From Patescibacteria group bacterium (GTDB lineage: Bacteria > Patescibacteria > Dojkabacteria > J137): a stretch of DNA of 64,000 nucleotides. The position numbers and the translations under genes are program-made. The stretch lies in NCBI GenBank assembly GCA_963169855.1, contig CAUJCN010000002.1, positions 682,001 to 746,000 of the forward strand, in the 5' to 3' direction. The notes beneath the pieces were generated by a model. It saw nothing but the letters and a program-made list of their open reading frames with translations. It made no database searches and had not been told where the DNA came from. Shown one piece after another: positions 44,891 to 53,528 of the stretch (position 1 is the stretch's first letter; each line of letters opens with the position of its first letter).

Positions 44891-44943
44891 AATAGGTAAT
44901 CGCCGGTTTAAAAAAGACTCTTTGTAAAAGGAGTCTTTTTTTA
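44891..44943 (+). pseudogene. Relic of a 5S 3' end with its own terminator
   Basis: ATAGGTAATCGCCGGTT (44892-44908) repeats the last bases of the 5S, and it is followed, as in the real gene, by a terminator (AAAAGACTC/GAGTCTTTTT). The rest of a second 5S is missing, so this is a remnant of a lost duplicate. Confidence 0.6.
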
Positions 44944-45007
44944 TGGCAAAAAATTCAGAATCAATGAAAATGTTTTGGTATGTTAGAATCAGTAATTAAA
45001 TAAATAT

Positions 45008-45736
45008 ATGTCACAAGCGTTTGCAAGCTCCGCGGCTCCGAATATGTCTAGCCTAAAGACTGTAGAGTTAGCGGTTCATAATGATTTCGATGCAGTGCAG
45101 CTGTTTATTAATCCTCTGCTAATTAACAATGCAGAACATCGAGCAGAAATAGTAAGTGCTTTAAATGCTACTGAGTTGATCGTCGTGCTCCATTTGTCAG
45201 GATTAGACCCTGAAACATTTCAACTAGATTTGAAAGAGAGGGTTGCTGTCGAGTCAATGATTAGCTCCTTGAAAAATAAGGTTGTGCCTCTTGTTCATTA
45301 CATAGAGGGGATGGGTATATCTGATATTCCAGTCGTAAATGATCAAAGAGTAGGGTTGGAAAACTCTAAGACAGGGATTTTTGATATGGAACATATTCAA
45401 AGGGTTCAAGACTTGTGTAACGAGGTAAAGATTCCTTTTGTGCTGGATTTTGAAAGAATTCTGTATACACATTCAGAATCAGAGAAAGTTTCTATTATTG
45501 GATTCGTAAAAAGAGTTGTTGATAGTTTAGATCCGGATATAGATATGTTGCATCTAAGAGACAAAACTTCTTGGTTATTGCCGTCAAGAAAATCTGCATG
45601 TGCCTATCCTGAAGGTATAAACAAAAATTTTACCGAAGAAATATCTCGCTTTCACAAATCAGGAGGTTTGGTAATCTGGGAATTTGAGAACTTAGAACAA
45701 ACACTTAAAAGCTCGAAATCGTTAGCTCACGAGTAG
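45008..45736 (+). CDS. Hypothetical protein, possibly a xylose-isomerase/endonuclease-IV-like TIM barrel
   Basis: 242 residues, soluble. Alternating beta-alpha pattern: VELAVHNDFDAVQLFI, LIVVLHLSGLDPE, VVPLVHYIEGMG, IPFVLDFERILYTH, IDMLHLRDK and GGLVIWEFENLE. The order of H-x-x, H-Y-I-E-G, D-F-E and H-L-R-D segments recalls the AP-endonuclease-2/sugar-isomerase barrel, but metal ligands are not certain. An extended -10 TGT-TAGAAT (44981-44989) gives a leader of about 12 bases. Alternative: an unrelated barrel. Low certainty on function. Confidence 0.5.
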   Translation: MSQAFASSAAPNMSSLKTVELAVHNDFDAVQLFINPLLINNAEHRAEIVSALNATELIVVLHLSGLDPETFQLDLKERVAVESMISSLKNKVVPLVHYIEGMGISDIPVVNDQRVGLENSKTGIFDMEHIQRVQDLCNEVKIPFVLDFERILYTHSESEKVSIIGFVKRVVDSLDPDIDMLHLRDKTSWLLPSRKSACAYPEGINKNFTEEISRFHKSGGLVIWEFENLEQTLKSSKSLAHE

Positions 45737-45745
45737 TTTAATTAT

Positions 45746-45782
45746 TCGGACTAAATCATTCGGACATTTTCGGACATGCTCG
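45746..45782. repeat. Triple TTCGGAC direct repeat
   Basis: TTCGGAC occurs three times in 30 bases (near 45745, 45758 and 45769), upstream of the gene at 45863. The spacing of about 13 and 11 bases would place the copies roughly on one face of the helix, so a regulator binding site is possible. Confidence 0.4.
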
Positions 45783-45862
45783 ATATGCTAGTCAGCACGT
45801 GCAATTCAAGCTTGCTGGTTTCGCAGGAAAAGTGATAGAATCTTCAAAATTTACTAAAAATT

Positions 45863-46396
45863 ATGATAATTTCTAACCACGATACAGTCAAAAATGGAGT
45901 CGATATTGTTAAAATAGAATTCCCAGATAATTTCTTCGACTTCTACTATATCCTTAGGACTAGGTTAGTAAAACGTTACGGATTTCTAATTCCAGATGCT
46001 GGTTATCCATACAAAGGTTACTATGAAAACCTTACTACAAAGGCTTTCATTCAAAGCCTTCTAGAGAAGTTATTAGAGCTTCCTAGCAAAGGTAAGTTCA
46101 TTCATAAAAATCCGTCTGAGTCAGAGCTTGAAGATCTATATAAAAATTTCTTGTCTGGATTAAGAGAACTAGATGCTCAAGAAATTTTGGAAAGGTTGAA
46201 AATTGCAATAGAAATGACTGTTAATGCTATGGTTTCTGGGGACTTTCGAATTAGCCCAGCGTTTTATATAGACGTAATGAGGGAATTTGTTATTTTCGAT
46301 ATTGTAGGAGGTGATCCAGTATTCCCTAAGGTTGATTTTGACTATTGGAAAGATAAAGAATCGAGACTTTTAAGAGTCGCTCCAGAAGAGCCATAA
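45863..46396 (+). CDS. Hypothetical protein, 177 residues
   Basis: Soluble, mixed alpha-beta, aromatic-rich in the N-terminal half (FPDNFFDFYYILRTRLVKRY). No recognised domain. An extended -10 TGA-TAGAAT (45833-45841) lies 21 bases upstream of the ATG. No Shine-Dalgarno. Isolated gene between the 45008 hypothetical and rpsA. Confidence 0.5.
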   Translation: MIISNHDTVKNGVDIVKIEFPDNFFDFYYILRTRLVKRYGFLIPDAGYPYKGYYENLTTKAFIQSLLEKLLELPSKGKFIHKNPSESELEDLYKNFLSGLRELDAQEILERLKIAIEMTVNAMVSGDFRISPAFYIDVMREFVIFDIVGGDPVFPKVDFDYWKDKESRLLRVAPEEP

Positions 46397-46417
46397 GCCC
46401 TCTGGGGTCTTCTTTCC

Positions 46418-46446
46418 TTGAAATAAAGACATGGAAATCGTATAAT
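46418..46446 (+). promoter_or_regulatory. rpsA promoter and structured leader
   Basis: TTGAAA (46418-46423), 17-base spacer, TATAAT (46441-46446). The leader to 46522 contains a family B palindrome, CCCTGCTACGCTAAAGCTTC followed by GTAGGG (46468-46493), and no Shine-Dalgarno. Confidence 0.7.
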
Positions 46447-46522
46447 TCCGCTAGGAATCTTAAGTCTCCCTGCTACGCTAAAGCTTCGTAGGGAAAACCA
46501 AGCTTAGGACACACTAAATATT

Positions 46523-47764
46523 ATGAGTAAAATACAAAAACACTCAGAGGAAGAAGTAAACGCTCTTCTTGAGGGAGTAGAGATCCCTAAAACTTTCAAA
46601 AAAGGAGACATCATCGAAGGAACTGTTGTAACTATCAGTGATTTTGGCATGGTTGTTAACGTTGGAGGAAGAACCGAAGGAATTGTAAGTGGTAAACACT
46701 TAAAATTAGGAGGTAAAAAAATCTCTAAAAATCTAGGAGACAAGGTTCTAGCTTATGTTCTTAACCCTGAAAACGAAGAAGGTCAATTAATGCTTTCTGT
46801 AAGTAAGACAGGAACTGAACTAAAGTGGCACGAACTTGAGCAAGCTAAATTAACAGACAGCTCTATCAAAGTAAAAGTCATCGAGGCTAATACTGGAGGA
46901 GTTATTGTTGAAATTAACGAAGGCTTAAGAGGATTCGTTCCAAGTTCACAATTAAGAAATAACAGAATCTACACTACAGAAACTTACTCCGGAAAAGTTG
47001 ACGCTGTAAAAGCTCTGCAAACAAAACTTGCAGAAATGATCGGCGAAGAACTTGAAGTAGTAGTTATGGAAATCAATAAGGACAAGAACAAAGTTATTCT
47101 TTCCGAAAAGAGAGCATTCAATGACGGAGTAGACGCTAAACAGATGGCAGAAACGCTATCTAGTCTAAAGGTTGGAGATGCTATCGAAGGGGAAGTAACT
47201 GGAATTGCACCTTTTGGTCTATTTGTTAACGCAAAAGGACTTGAGGGACTTGTTCACCTTTCCGAAATTTCTTGGGACAAAGTATCAAACCCTGCTGACT
47301 TTTATAAAGTTGGTGAAAAGGTTCAGGTACAAGTTCTTGGACTTCAGGATAATGGAAAAAGAGTTGCTTATTCAATTAAGCGATTAGTACCAGATCCATG
47401 GAAGAACATCGTTAAGAAATACAAGCAAGGTCAAATTGTTGATGGTGTAGTAAAAAGCGTTGCAGACTACGGAGTATTCGTAAAGATTGAAGAAGGTCTA
47501 AATGGCTTGATTCACATCAGCGAATTATCTAACAAGCTTGTAAAGCACCCATCTCAGATTGTTAAGGCTGGGGATGAAATCAAAGTTATGATCATTTCGA
47601 TCTCAAACGAAGATAGACATCTAGGACTTAGCTTAAAGAGAGTAAATGCTTCTGGCGAAGCTGAAGCTGAAGTTTCTACTGAAGAAACTGCTGCTCCTGC
47701 TAAGGAAGGCAACTCTGCTAGAGAAATGGAAGGTTTAGACAAATTACTTCAGGATGCTGAATAA
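46523..47764 (+). CDS. rpsA: Ribosomal protein bS1 homologue, four S1 domains
   Basis: 413 residues with four OB-fold S1 repeats: about 26-100 (GDIIEGTVVTISDFGMVVNV), 113-195 (GGVIVEINEGLRGFVPSSQL), 212-284 (GDAIEGEVTGIAPFGLFV) and 297-375 (GQIVDGVVKSVADYGVFVKI), then an acidic tail. S1 helps load mRNA on the 30S subunit. Since nearly no gene here shows a Shine-Dalgarno, S1 may matter more than usual; its N-terminal repeats are less canonical than the last two. Confidence 0.92.
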   Translation: MSKIQKHSEEEVNALLEGVEIPKTFKKGDIIEGTVVTISDFGMVVNVGGRTEGIVSGKHLKLGGKKISKNLGDKVLAYVLNPENEEGQLMLSVSKTGTELKWHELEQAKLTDSSIKVKVIEANTGGVIVEINEGLRGFVPSSQLRNNRIYTTETYSGKVDAVKALQTKLAEMIGEELEVVVMEINKDKNKVILSEKRAFNDGVDAKQMAETLSSLKVGDAIEGEVTGIAPFGLFVNAKGLEGLVHLSEISWDKVSNPADFYKVGEKVQVQVLGLQDNGKRVAYSIKRLVPDPWKNIVKKYKQGQIVDGVVKSVADYGVFVKIEEGLNGLIHISELSNKLVKHPSQIVKAGDEIKVMIISISNEDRHLGLSLKRVNASGEAEAEVSTEETAAPAKEGNSAREMEGLDKLLQDAE

Positions 47765-47801
47765 ATAAAAGCTCGAAGTTTTAAGATCGAAAACTGAAAT
47801 T

Positions 47802-47846
47802 GAAAGGTGAAATGGCTAACCCCAGAGTAACCTTTCTTTTTTTTTT
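47802..47846 (+). terminator. rpsA terminator
   Basis: GAAAGGT (47802-47808) pairs with ACCTTTC (47830-47836), followed by ten T (47837-47846). Confidence 0.7.
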
Positions 47847-47854
47847 AGTGAAAA

Positions 47855-47884
47855 TTAGCAGGATGTTACCTCTCCTGCTATAAT
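47855..47884 (+). promoter_or_regulatory. CIRCE-like operator overlapping the clpC promoter
   Basis: TTAGCAGGA-N9-TCCTGCTAT (47855-47881), eight paired bases. The right arm forms the extended -10 TGC-TATAAT (47876-47884). Closest match to the groES operator. Confidence 0.7.
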
Positions 47885-47940
47885 TGAGAAAAGGTCAAAA
47901 ATTTCGATCTTCGAATTTAGTATTTCAGACTTTCTTTTAT

Positions 47941-50415
47941 ATGGCAGATTTAAAAGGTTTAAAAAGACTTACCAGCAACGCACAAAGAGTTTTAGCTCTT
48001 GGAGAAGAGGTCGCGAAAAATAATTCAGCGAAAGAGTACGTAGCTATTCATTTGTTCTATGCAATTCTAAGTGATAAAACACCTATAATCTCAGACCTAT
48101 TTGCAAAATTAGGAATTGATTACGAGGAGACAAAAATGAGAGTTTCTCAAGAACTTGTTAAATACTCAACAGCGAATGTTGTTACTAAAATAGTAGTATC
48201 AGAAGAATTGAAAAAAGTGATTAACGACGCAATAGTTATTGCTAGAGAGTTGGGAACTGTTTACGTTGGAATCGAACATTTGTTTTTATCTATTTTCAGA
48301 CAAACGAATCTTGAATTTGTTAAATCAATTAACGATTCAGGCATTACTTATAACGTTGTAAAAGATGCTCTGTTAACAATCGTGACTTATCCAGCACTTT
48401 CATCTCTATCGAGAAGAGATGATTATTTCGACATGAATGAAGAGAAGGAAGGTGCTTATTTTAGTCGAAACTTAAATGAGGCTGCTTTGAATGGAGAAAT
48501 CTCTAATATTACTGGAAGAGATAAGGAAATCCAGCGTTTGATTCACATTCTGGCAAGAAAAAGTAAAAATAATCCAATCTTGGTCGGGGACGCTGGGGTA
48601 GGAAAAACTGCAATTGTTGAAGGTTTTGTGAACATGATTGTTCAGAAAAAAGTTCCGGCATCATTCATAAATAAAAAGGTTCTGAGTGTAGATATTGCAG
48701 GAATCGTTTCTGGCGCGAGATTAAGAGGAGATGTGGAGGAGAGAATTACTGCAGTTATAAACGAAGCAATCGAGGATGGAAATACAATTCTTTTCATCGA
48801 CGAAATTCATATGATTGTTGGAGCAGGTTCAACAGGAGGAAAGGACTCGTTAGATATTGCTAACATCCTTAAACCCTACTTAACAAAGCCAAATTTGAGC
48901 GTTATTGGTGCAACAACCCACGATGAATATGCGAAGTACTTCGAGGAGGACACTGCACTGTCAAGACGTTTCCAGCCTATTTTTGTTGAAGAATTAAGCA
49001 AGGATTCTGCAAAGGAAGTTATCTACCAGCTGCTTCCAGAATTTGAGTCTTTCCATAATCTAAAGATAAATAAAGACTCTGTAGATATGGCTGTGGAGCT
49101 ATCTTCGAAATTTATTCAGGATAGATACTTGCCAGATAAGGCTCTAGATATTATTGACGAAGCTGCTTCTAGTCTAAAAATTGGACGAGAATTTGCCATC
49201 GAGCCAGAATTAAGTGAGCTTGGAAATAATTTGATAAAAATTCAAGCAAAAAAGGAAAGAGCGATCAAAGATGAAAAGTATGAACTAGCATCGAAATACA
49301 AGGAAGAAGAGGAGGAAATTGTAGATGAAATTGAAGCGACTGTAGAGGGAAAGAAAAAAGTTAAAAAAAAGTACTCAAAAGTGGTAACTCCTGACCTAAT
49401 AAAGGACATAGTTGTAGAGATGACGAAGATTCCAATTGCTGCCAGCGATATTTCTGATAAGAGATTAAAGGATCTTGGAACTAATCTAAAAAGTAGAATT
49501 ATTGGTCAAGACACGGTCATAGAAAATGTTTCGAAAGCGATCCAAAGATCTCACCTAGGATTGGGTGGAGATAGAAAGCCATTGGCATCATTTCTATTTC
49601 TTGGTCCGACTGGAGTAGGTAAGACGGAGCTTGCAAAAAGTCTTGCAAGAGAAGTTTTCGGTTCCGACTCTCTGATGTTCCAAATTAATATGAGCGAATT
49701 TATGGAAATGCACGCAGTTGCTAAATTGATTGGTGCTCCTCCGGGCTATGTTGGATATCAGGAAGGCGGACAGCTAACAACCTTTGTTAAACGAAAACCT
49801 TATTCTGTAGTGCTCTTTGATGAAATTGAGAAAGCGCATCCAGATACATTAAACATTCTTCTTCAAATTTTGGAGGAAGGAGAGCTGACAGATGGAAAGG
49901 GAAATAAAATCAGTTTTAAAAATACAATTGTGATTCTCACTTCAAATATCGGTGCTTCTCAGGTATCGAATGATACCAAACTTGGATTCGATGTGTTCGG
50001 AGGAAATGATACAGCGGAGTTCGATAGAGCTTATGGAGATATGAAAGAGAACATTTTAGAGAGACTAAAAGAAACTCTAAGGCCTGAACTTATCAATAGA
50101 ATCGATTCCGTAGACGTATTTAGGGGATTGAATAAAGACGATGCAAAATCTATCGCTAGGTTAGTTGTAGAGGAAACTAAAATCAAGCTAATGTCTAAGG
50201 GCATTAAATTGATTGTCGAGGATGAAGTTGTAGAGAAACTTGCTGATTTAGGATATAGCAAAGAATACGGTGCTAGAAATATTAAAAGACAGGTCGTAGA
50301 CTCTCTAGAAAATAAATTGGCTGAACATATAATTGGTCTTAATCTCGACAAGAAAAGAGTAGGGCTAGTAAATGTAAAAGTTGTCTTACACGAAGGCTTT
50401 GTTACGTTTCGGTAA
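47941..50415 (+). CDS. clpC: ATP-dependent Clp protease ATP-binding subunit ClpC
   Basis: 824 residues from ATG 47941. Clp-N repeats (about 1-140, ERVLALGEEVAK-like NAQRVLALGEEVAKNNSA and VGIEHLFLSI), D1 with Walker A GDAGVGKT (about 217) and LFIDEIHMIVGAG, a UVR-like linker (AIKDEKYELASKYKEEEEEI, about 441-460), and D2 with Walker A GPTGVGKT (about 555), NMSEFMEMHAVAKLIGAPPG and LTDGKGNKISFKNT. The loop TKLGFDVFGG matches the ClpC VGF ClpP-binding loop, so a ClpP partner is expected elsewhere. No ClpB-type middle domain. Upstream CIRCE-like operator indicates heat-shock control. Confidence 0.9.
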   Translation: MADLKGLKRLTSNAQRVLALGEEVAKNNSAKEYVAIHLFYAILSDKTPIISDLFAKLGIDYEETKMRVSQELVKYSTANVVTKIVVSEELKKVINDAIVIARELGTVYVGIEHLFLSIFRQTNLEFVKSINDSGITYNVVKDALLTIVTYPALSSLSRRDDYFDMNEEKEGAYFSRNLNEAALNGEISNITGRDKEIQRLIHILARKSKNNPILVGDAGVGKTAIVEGFVNMIVQKKVPASFINKKVLSVDIAGIVSGARLRGDVEERITAVINEAIEDGNTILFIDEIHMIVGAGSTGGKDSLDIANILKPYLTKPNLSVIGATTHDEYAKYFEEDTALSRRFQPIFVEELSKDSAKEVIYQLLPEFESFHNLKINKDSVDMAVELSSKFIQDRYLPDKALDIIDEAASSLKIGREFAIEPELSELGNNLIKIQAKKERAIKDEKYELASKYKEEEEEIVDEIEATVEGKKKVKKKYSKVVTPDLIKDIVVEMTKIPIAASDISDKRLKDLGTNLKSRIIGQDTVIENVSKAIQRSHLGLGGDRKPLASFLFLGPTGVGKTELAKSLAREVFGSDSLMFQINMSEFMEMHAVAKLIGAPPGYVGYQEGGQLTTFVKRKPYSVVLFDEIEKAHPDTLNILLQILEEGELTDGKGNKISFKNTIVILTSNIGASQVSNDTKLGFDVFGGNDTAEFDRAYGDMKENILERLKETLRPELINRIDSVDVFRGLNKDDAKSIARLVVEETKIKLMSKGIKLIVEDEVVEKLADLGYSKEYGARNIKRQVVDSLENKLAEHIIGLNLDKKRVGLVNVKVVLHEGFVTFR

Positions 50416-50594
50416 TTTGCTGTGGATAACTTCCCGTGAAAGTCCAAAACTCTATTTTTGAGAGAATTTATGTTCTAAATTCGAGGCGCACATCCCAAGG
50501 GTATTTTTAAAAGTTCTTGTTTTGAACATTCTATAACGTTTACTGGTAGACCATTGCGTCTCTTTTTGCAATAACCAGAAGTTTACTATAGGAC
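50416..50594. other. First part of the clpC-rho intergenic region
   Basis: About 180 bases after clpC. A few inverted segments (AAGTTCTTG with CAAGAAC-like pieces, and a TAGACCATTGCG/CGCAATGG-like pair near 50545-50575), but no gene or clear terminator. Confidence 0.4.
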
Positions 50595-50622
50595 TTGACA
50601 CGAGAAGATTATAGGGTATAAT
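50595..50622 (+). promoter_or_regulatory. Near-consensus promoter of the structured RNA
   Basis: TTGACA (50595-50600), 16-base spacer, TATAAT (50617-50622). Both hexamers are perfect, the best promoter I found in the window. The start of transcription would be near 50629. Confidence 0.8.
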
Positions 50623-50628
50623 AATGTT

Positions 50629-50831
50629 AGAACCTTAAAAATAGTAGCGTAGATGGCTGATCCCAATGTCTAGTTCGCGTGCACAATTATGTAAATAATT
50701 GACTTACTGGACTTTTGGATTAGCCGTTTATTACTGTTAGTTGATCCCAGAGTCTGGTTCGCGTACACAATTGCGTAAGTAATTGACTTACTGGACTCTC
50801 GGATTAACTAATAGGCTTCTATTTTAAGTTC
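50629..50831 (+). ncRNA. Candidate structured RNA: closing stem plus two tandem covarying hairpins
   Basis: Closing stem: GAACCTTAAAAATAG (50630-50644) with CTATTTTAAGTTC (50819-50831), 13 pairs and two bulges. Arm 1 (50655-50725): GGCTGATCC/GGATTAGCC, inner GTCTAGT/ACTGGAC and CAATTA/TAATTG. Arm 2 (50737-50811): TTAGTTGATCC/GGATTAACTAA, inner AGAGTC/GACTCT, GTCTGGT/ACTGGAC and CAATT/AATTG. The arms share TCGCGTRCACAATT, TTGACTTACTGGAC and the same G-T wobble, while stem bases differ in a pairing-preserving way. No open frame. It could be a free RNA or the leader of rho, 94 bases downstream; I do not recognise a known family. Confidence 0.65.
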
Positions 50832-50861
50832 CCTAGTATTTTCACCCTCGTAGTTAATTGA

Positions 50862-50867
50862 TATACT
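50862..50867 (+). promoter_or_regulatory. Possible rho-proximal -10 box
   Basis: TATACT at 50862-50867 in ATTGATATACTATAAAA, 57 bases before the rho ATG. No good -35. It could start rho independently of the structured RNA. Confidence 0.4.
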
Positions 50868-50924
50868 ATAAAAAATCCCATTTCCCTTACAATTAATATT
50901 TAGTAATTTATTTCATTTATTTAT

Positions 50925-52295
50925 ATGCCAGTAAAGAAAGACACAACTTCAAACACTGTAGTTAAGAAGGAAGAAACCTCAAAACCAAAAGAATCACCTA
51001 TGAATGTACCTCAGAGAAAAGATTCAATCGCGAAATCAACAAGTATTCACGATTTAGAAGAAAAATCATTGGTGGATTTGAGAAAGATCGCCGAAGATTT
51101 GAAGATCACAAATTTCTTAGATTTTCAGAAATCAGACCTAATTTTAGCTATCGTAGCTGAAGAAACAAAAAGAGGAGGTAATATTTTCGCAGAAGGATTC
51201 CTAGAGATTATCAAAGATTCTCATGGAGTTTTGAGAAGCGGAACAATGCTTCCAGGAGAGAACGATGTATACATTTCAGGTTCTCAAATTAAAAGATTTA
51301 ACTTAAGACAAGGAGACCTTATTTCTGGTCAAGCTAGACCTCCAAAAGAAGGAGAAAGATACCTAAGTTTATTAAAGGTAGAAGCCATCAATAACATAAG
51401 CCCAGAAAAGGCTTTGTCTAGAGCAACATTTCAGAAATTAACTCCAATTTATCCAGATAAGCAAATCAAGTTAGAAACTACTCAGCATGTTTTATCTACT
51501 AGAATTATTGACCTTTTGTGCCCAATTGGAAAAGGACAAAGAGGTATGATTGTTGCTCCTCCAAAAGCAGGAAAAACTTGGTTGCTAAAAGATATCGCTG
51601 AAGGTATCGCAATTAATCACCCAGAAATCCACTTAATGGTTGTTTTGGTTGGAGAAAGACCAGAAGAAGTTACAGATCTTCAGAGATTTGTAAAAGGAGA
51701 GGTTATTGCAGCTAACTTTGACGAACAACCTGATTATCACACAAAGATAGCAGAAATGGCCGTAGAACGAGCTAAGAGACTGGTTGAATACGGAAAGGAT
51801 GTAGTTGTGCTAATGGACAGTATTACAAGGCTTGCAAGAGCGTATAACATCATTGCACCACAGTCAGGAAGAACTCTTTCGGGAGGTTTCGACCCTGTAG
51901 CTATTTTCCCACCTAAAAAGTTCTTCGGAGCTGCTAGAAACATGGAAAATGGAGGAAGTTTAACTATCATCGCAACTGCTTTAGTTGATACTGGTTCTAA
52001 GATGGACGAAGTTATCTTCGAAGAATTCAAAGGAACTGGAAACATGGAAGTAAAACTAGATAGAAAACTTGCAGAAAAGAGAATTTACCCTGCAATAGAC
52101 GTAACACAATCGTATACAAGAAACGAGGATAAGCTTCTGTCGTCTGAGGTATTGGCTCAAACTTGGAGAGTTGTAAGAATGTTGGATACTATCAAATCAG
52201 AAACGAACGCAAACCCAGCAGAAATGCTTATTGCTAGAATCAAAAAGACTAAGAATAATGAAGAATTCTTAGCTACTTTACACGAAAGTCTATAA
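50925..52295 (+). CDS. rho: Transcription termination factor Rho
   Basis: RNA-dependent ATPase that ends transcription. 456 residues: a charged disordered N-terminus (1-40), Rho-N helical region (about 45-85), the primary RNA-binding cold-shock domain (about 88-160, FAEGFLEIIKDSHGVLRSG), then the RecA-like motor with Walker A APPKAGKTWLL (about 211), VVLVGERPEEVTDLQR, Walker B VVVLMDSITRLARAYN and SGGFDPVAIFPPKKFFGAAR. Length is near the family norm. The structured RNA upstream may regulate it. Confidence 0.96.
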   Translation: MPVKKDTTSNTVVKKEETSKPKESPMNVPQRKDSIAKSTSIHDLEEKSLVDLRKIAEDLKITNFLDFQKSDLILAIVAEETKRGGNIFAEGFLEIIKDSHGVLRSGTMLPGENDVYISGSQIKRFNLRQGDLISGQARPPKEGERYLSLLKVEAINNISPEKALSRATFQKLTPIYPDKQIKLETTQHVLSTRIIDLLCPIGKGQRGMIVAPPKAGKTWLLKDIAEGIAINHPEIHLMVVLVGERPEEVTDLQRFVKGEVIAANFDEQPDYHTKIAEMAVERAKRLVEYGKDVVVLMDSITRLARAYNIIAPQSGRTLSGGFDPVAIFPPKKFFGAARNMENGGSLTIIATALVDTGSKMDEVIFEEFKGTGNMEVKLDRKLAEKRIYPAIDVTQSYTRNEDKLLSSEVLAQTWRVVRMLDTIKSETNANPAEMLIARIKKTKNNEEFLATLHESL

Positions 52296-52376
52296 GAACT
52301 CCCCTGACTCCGCAAAACGGAGACTTCCCCTCTTTGTAAGAGGGGAAATCCTGATTCATCGGGATAGGGAGCTCTT
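52296..52376. terminator. Hairpin cluster after rho
   Basis: Three hairpins in a row: CTCCG-caaaa-CGGAG, TTCCCCTCT-ttgta-AGAGGGGAA, and CCTGATTCATCGGGA, enclosed by AAGAACTCCC/GGGAGCTCTT. The inner units look like nested palindromic repeats again. There is only a short T-run, so termination is plausible, not sure. Confidence 0.5.
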
Positions 52377-52402
52377 GTCATGTGACTAGAAATCCTTAAA
52401 AA

Positions 52403-52411
52403 TGGTATAAT
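52403..52411 (+). promoter_or_regulatory. Extended -10, leaderless start of the M23 gene
   Basis: TGG-TATAAT (52403-52411) ends eight bases before the ATG at 52420. Confidence 0.6.
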
Positions 52412-52419
52412 TACATACT

Positions 52420-53514
52420 ATGGAATTTAAACCAAAAGAGTCTACTAGACCTGGATTAAGGGAAAAAGTGCTTTTTGAGATTAAAAAACAACAATCTAGA
52501 ATTGTTGCTAACTCTCACTGGGGTAGAAGCTATACCTACAAACAGCTTATTCACATTTCTATTATTGCTATAACTATTGGTGTTTTTGCAAGTGGTTTAA
52601 ACGCAAGAGCAACTACTGCTAATAATGAAATTCAATATGCCAGTGCTGCTTCTTACACAAACGTAGATACCTTACAACAAGGAGCATTCATAGAAACTCA
52701 AGTATCTGTTACAGGAAGTTTAAACTTCAGTTTCAGTGAATATACTGTTCAACCAGGTGATTCTGTTCAATCCATTGCCGACCAATTTGCAATTTCCAAA
52801 GATACTTTAAAATGGGCAAATGCAATTATCGACTATTACTCCGAAGCAATTGATGCTGGTACGAAACTTGTTGTTCCAGAAATCGATGGAGTTCTTTATC
52901 AAGTACAAGAAGGCGATACACTAGATTCTGTTCTAGAAAAAACTTCTGGTGATAGATTCCAAGTGGTAGAAATTAATCAATTGCTGGGTCCAGAGTTCAA
53001 ACTGGCTACGGGTATTAGAATTTTAGTGCCAGGAGGAAAGTTAGAAATTGCACCTCCACCAGCACCAGAACCTGCTCAAGGACAGACTTATTATTACTAT
53101 ACTGGTCCAGCTGTTGATGTTTCAGCTCTAGCAGGAATATCATTTATAAACCCTATGGGTGCTTGCGGTGGATATACAGAAAGTAGAGGATACTTACCTT
53201 GGCATAACGGAGTAGACTTATCTGGAGCTTATGGATGTCCTATCGTTGCCGCTGCAGCTGGAGTTGTTGACTATGTAGGTTGGTCTAACTGGGGAGAAGG
53301 AAATATGGTTAGAATTTATCATGGAAATGGTGTTTATACTTCCTACTATCACGGCAGTGGGTTTGGTCCAATTTCCTTAGGACAACAAGTAAATGCAGGG
53401 GATTTAATCATGTACGAAGGAAGTACAGGTAACTCCACAGGTCCTCACTTACACTTCGGGTTAAGATTGGGAGCTTACGACTTTATTGATCCAAGACCGT
53501 ACGTTCCTTGGTAA
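52420..53514 (+). CDS. LysM-M23 peptidoglycan endopeptidase
   Basis: 364 residues. Cytoplasmic N-terminus with a membrane helix (about 45-64, HISIIAITIGVFASGL), two LysM-like repeats (YTVQPGDSVQSIADQFAIS about 108-126; YQVQEGDTLDSVLEKTSG about 160-177), a proline-rich linker and a C-terminal M23 domain with the zinc ligands H and D in WHNGVDLSG (about 264-272), YYHGSG and GPHLHFGL (about 341-348). It cuts peptide cross-links in the wall; all ligands are present, so it should be active. Confidence 0.9.
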   Translation: MEFKPKESTRPGLREKVLFEIKKQQSRIVANSHWGRSYTYKQLIHISIIAITIGVFASGLNARATTANNEIQYASAASYTNVDTLQQGAFIETQVSVTGSLNFSFSEYTVQPGDSVQSIADQFAISKDTLKWANAIIDYYSEAIDAGTKLVVPEIDGVLYQVQEGDTLDSVLEKTSGDRFQVVEINQLLGPEFKLATGIRILVPGGKLEIAPPPAPEPAQGQTYYYYTGPAVDVSALAGISFINPMGACGGYTESRGYLPWHNGVDLSGAYGCPIVAAAAGVVDYVGWSNWGEGNMVRIYHGNGVYTSYYHGSGFGPISLGQQVNAGDLIMYEGSTGNSTGPHLHFGLRLGAYDFIDPRPYVPW

Positions 53515-53528
53515 AATTCCAGGAGCTT

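Noticed and set aside
47884..47940. An upstream TTG start for clpC
   Set aside because: It overlaps the -10 box and operator; the Clp N-domain begins at the ATG at 47941.
50655..50811. Two tRNA-like molecules, because each arm is about 71-75 bases with a paired base
   Set aside because: No anticodon arm, no T-arm with TTCRANN at the right place, and each arm is one long hairpin rather than a cloverleaf.
50629..50831. 6S RNA
   Set aside because: 6S is a single long rod with a central bubble; here there is a short closing stem with two similar arms.
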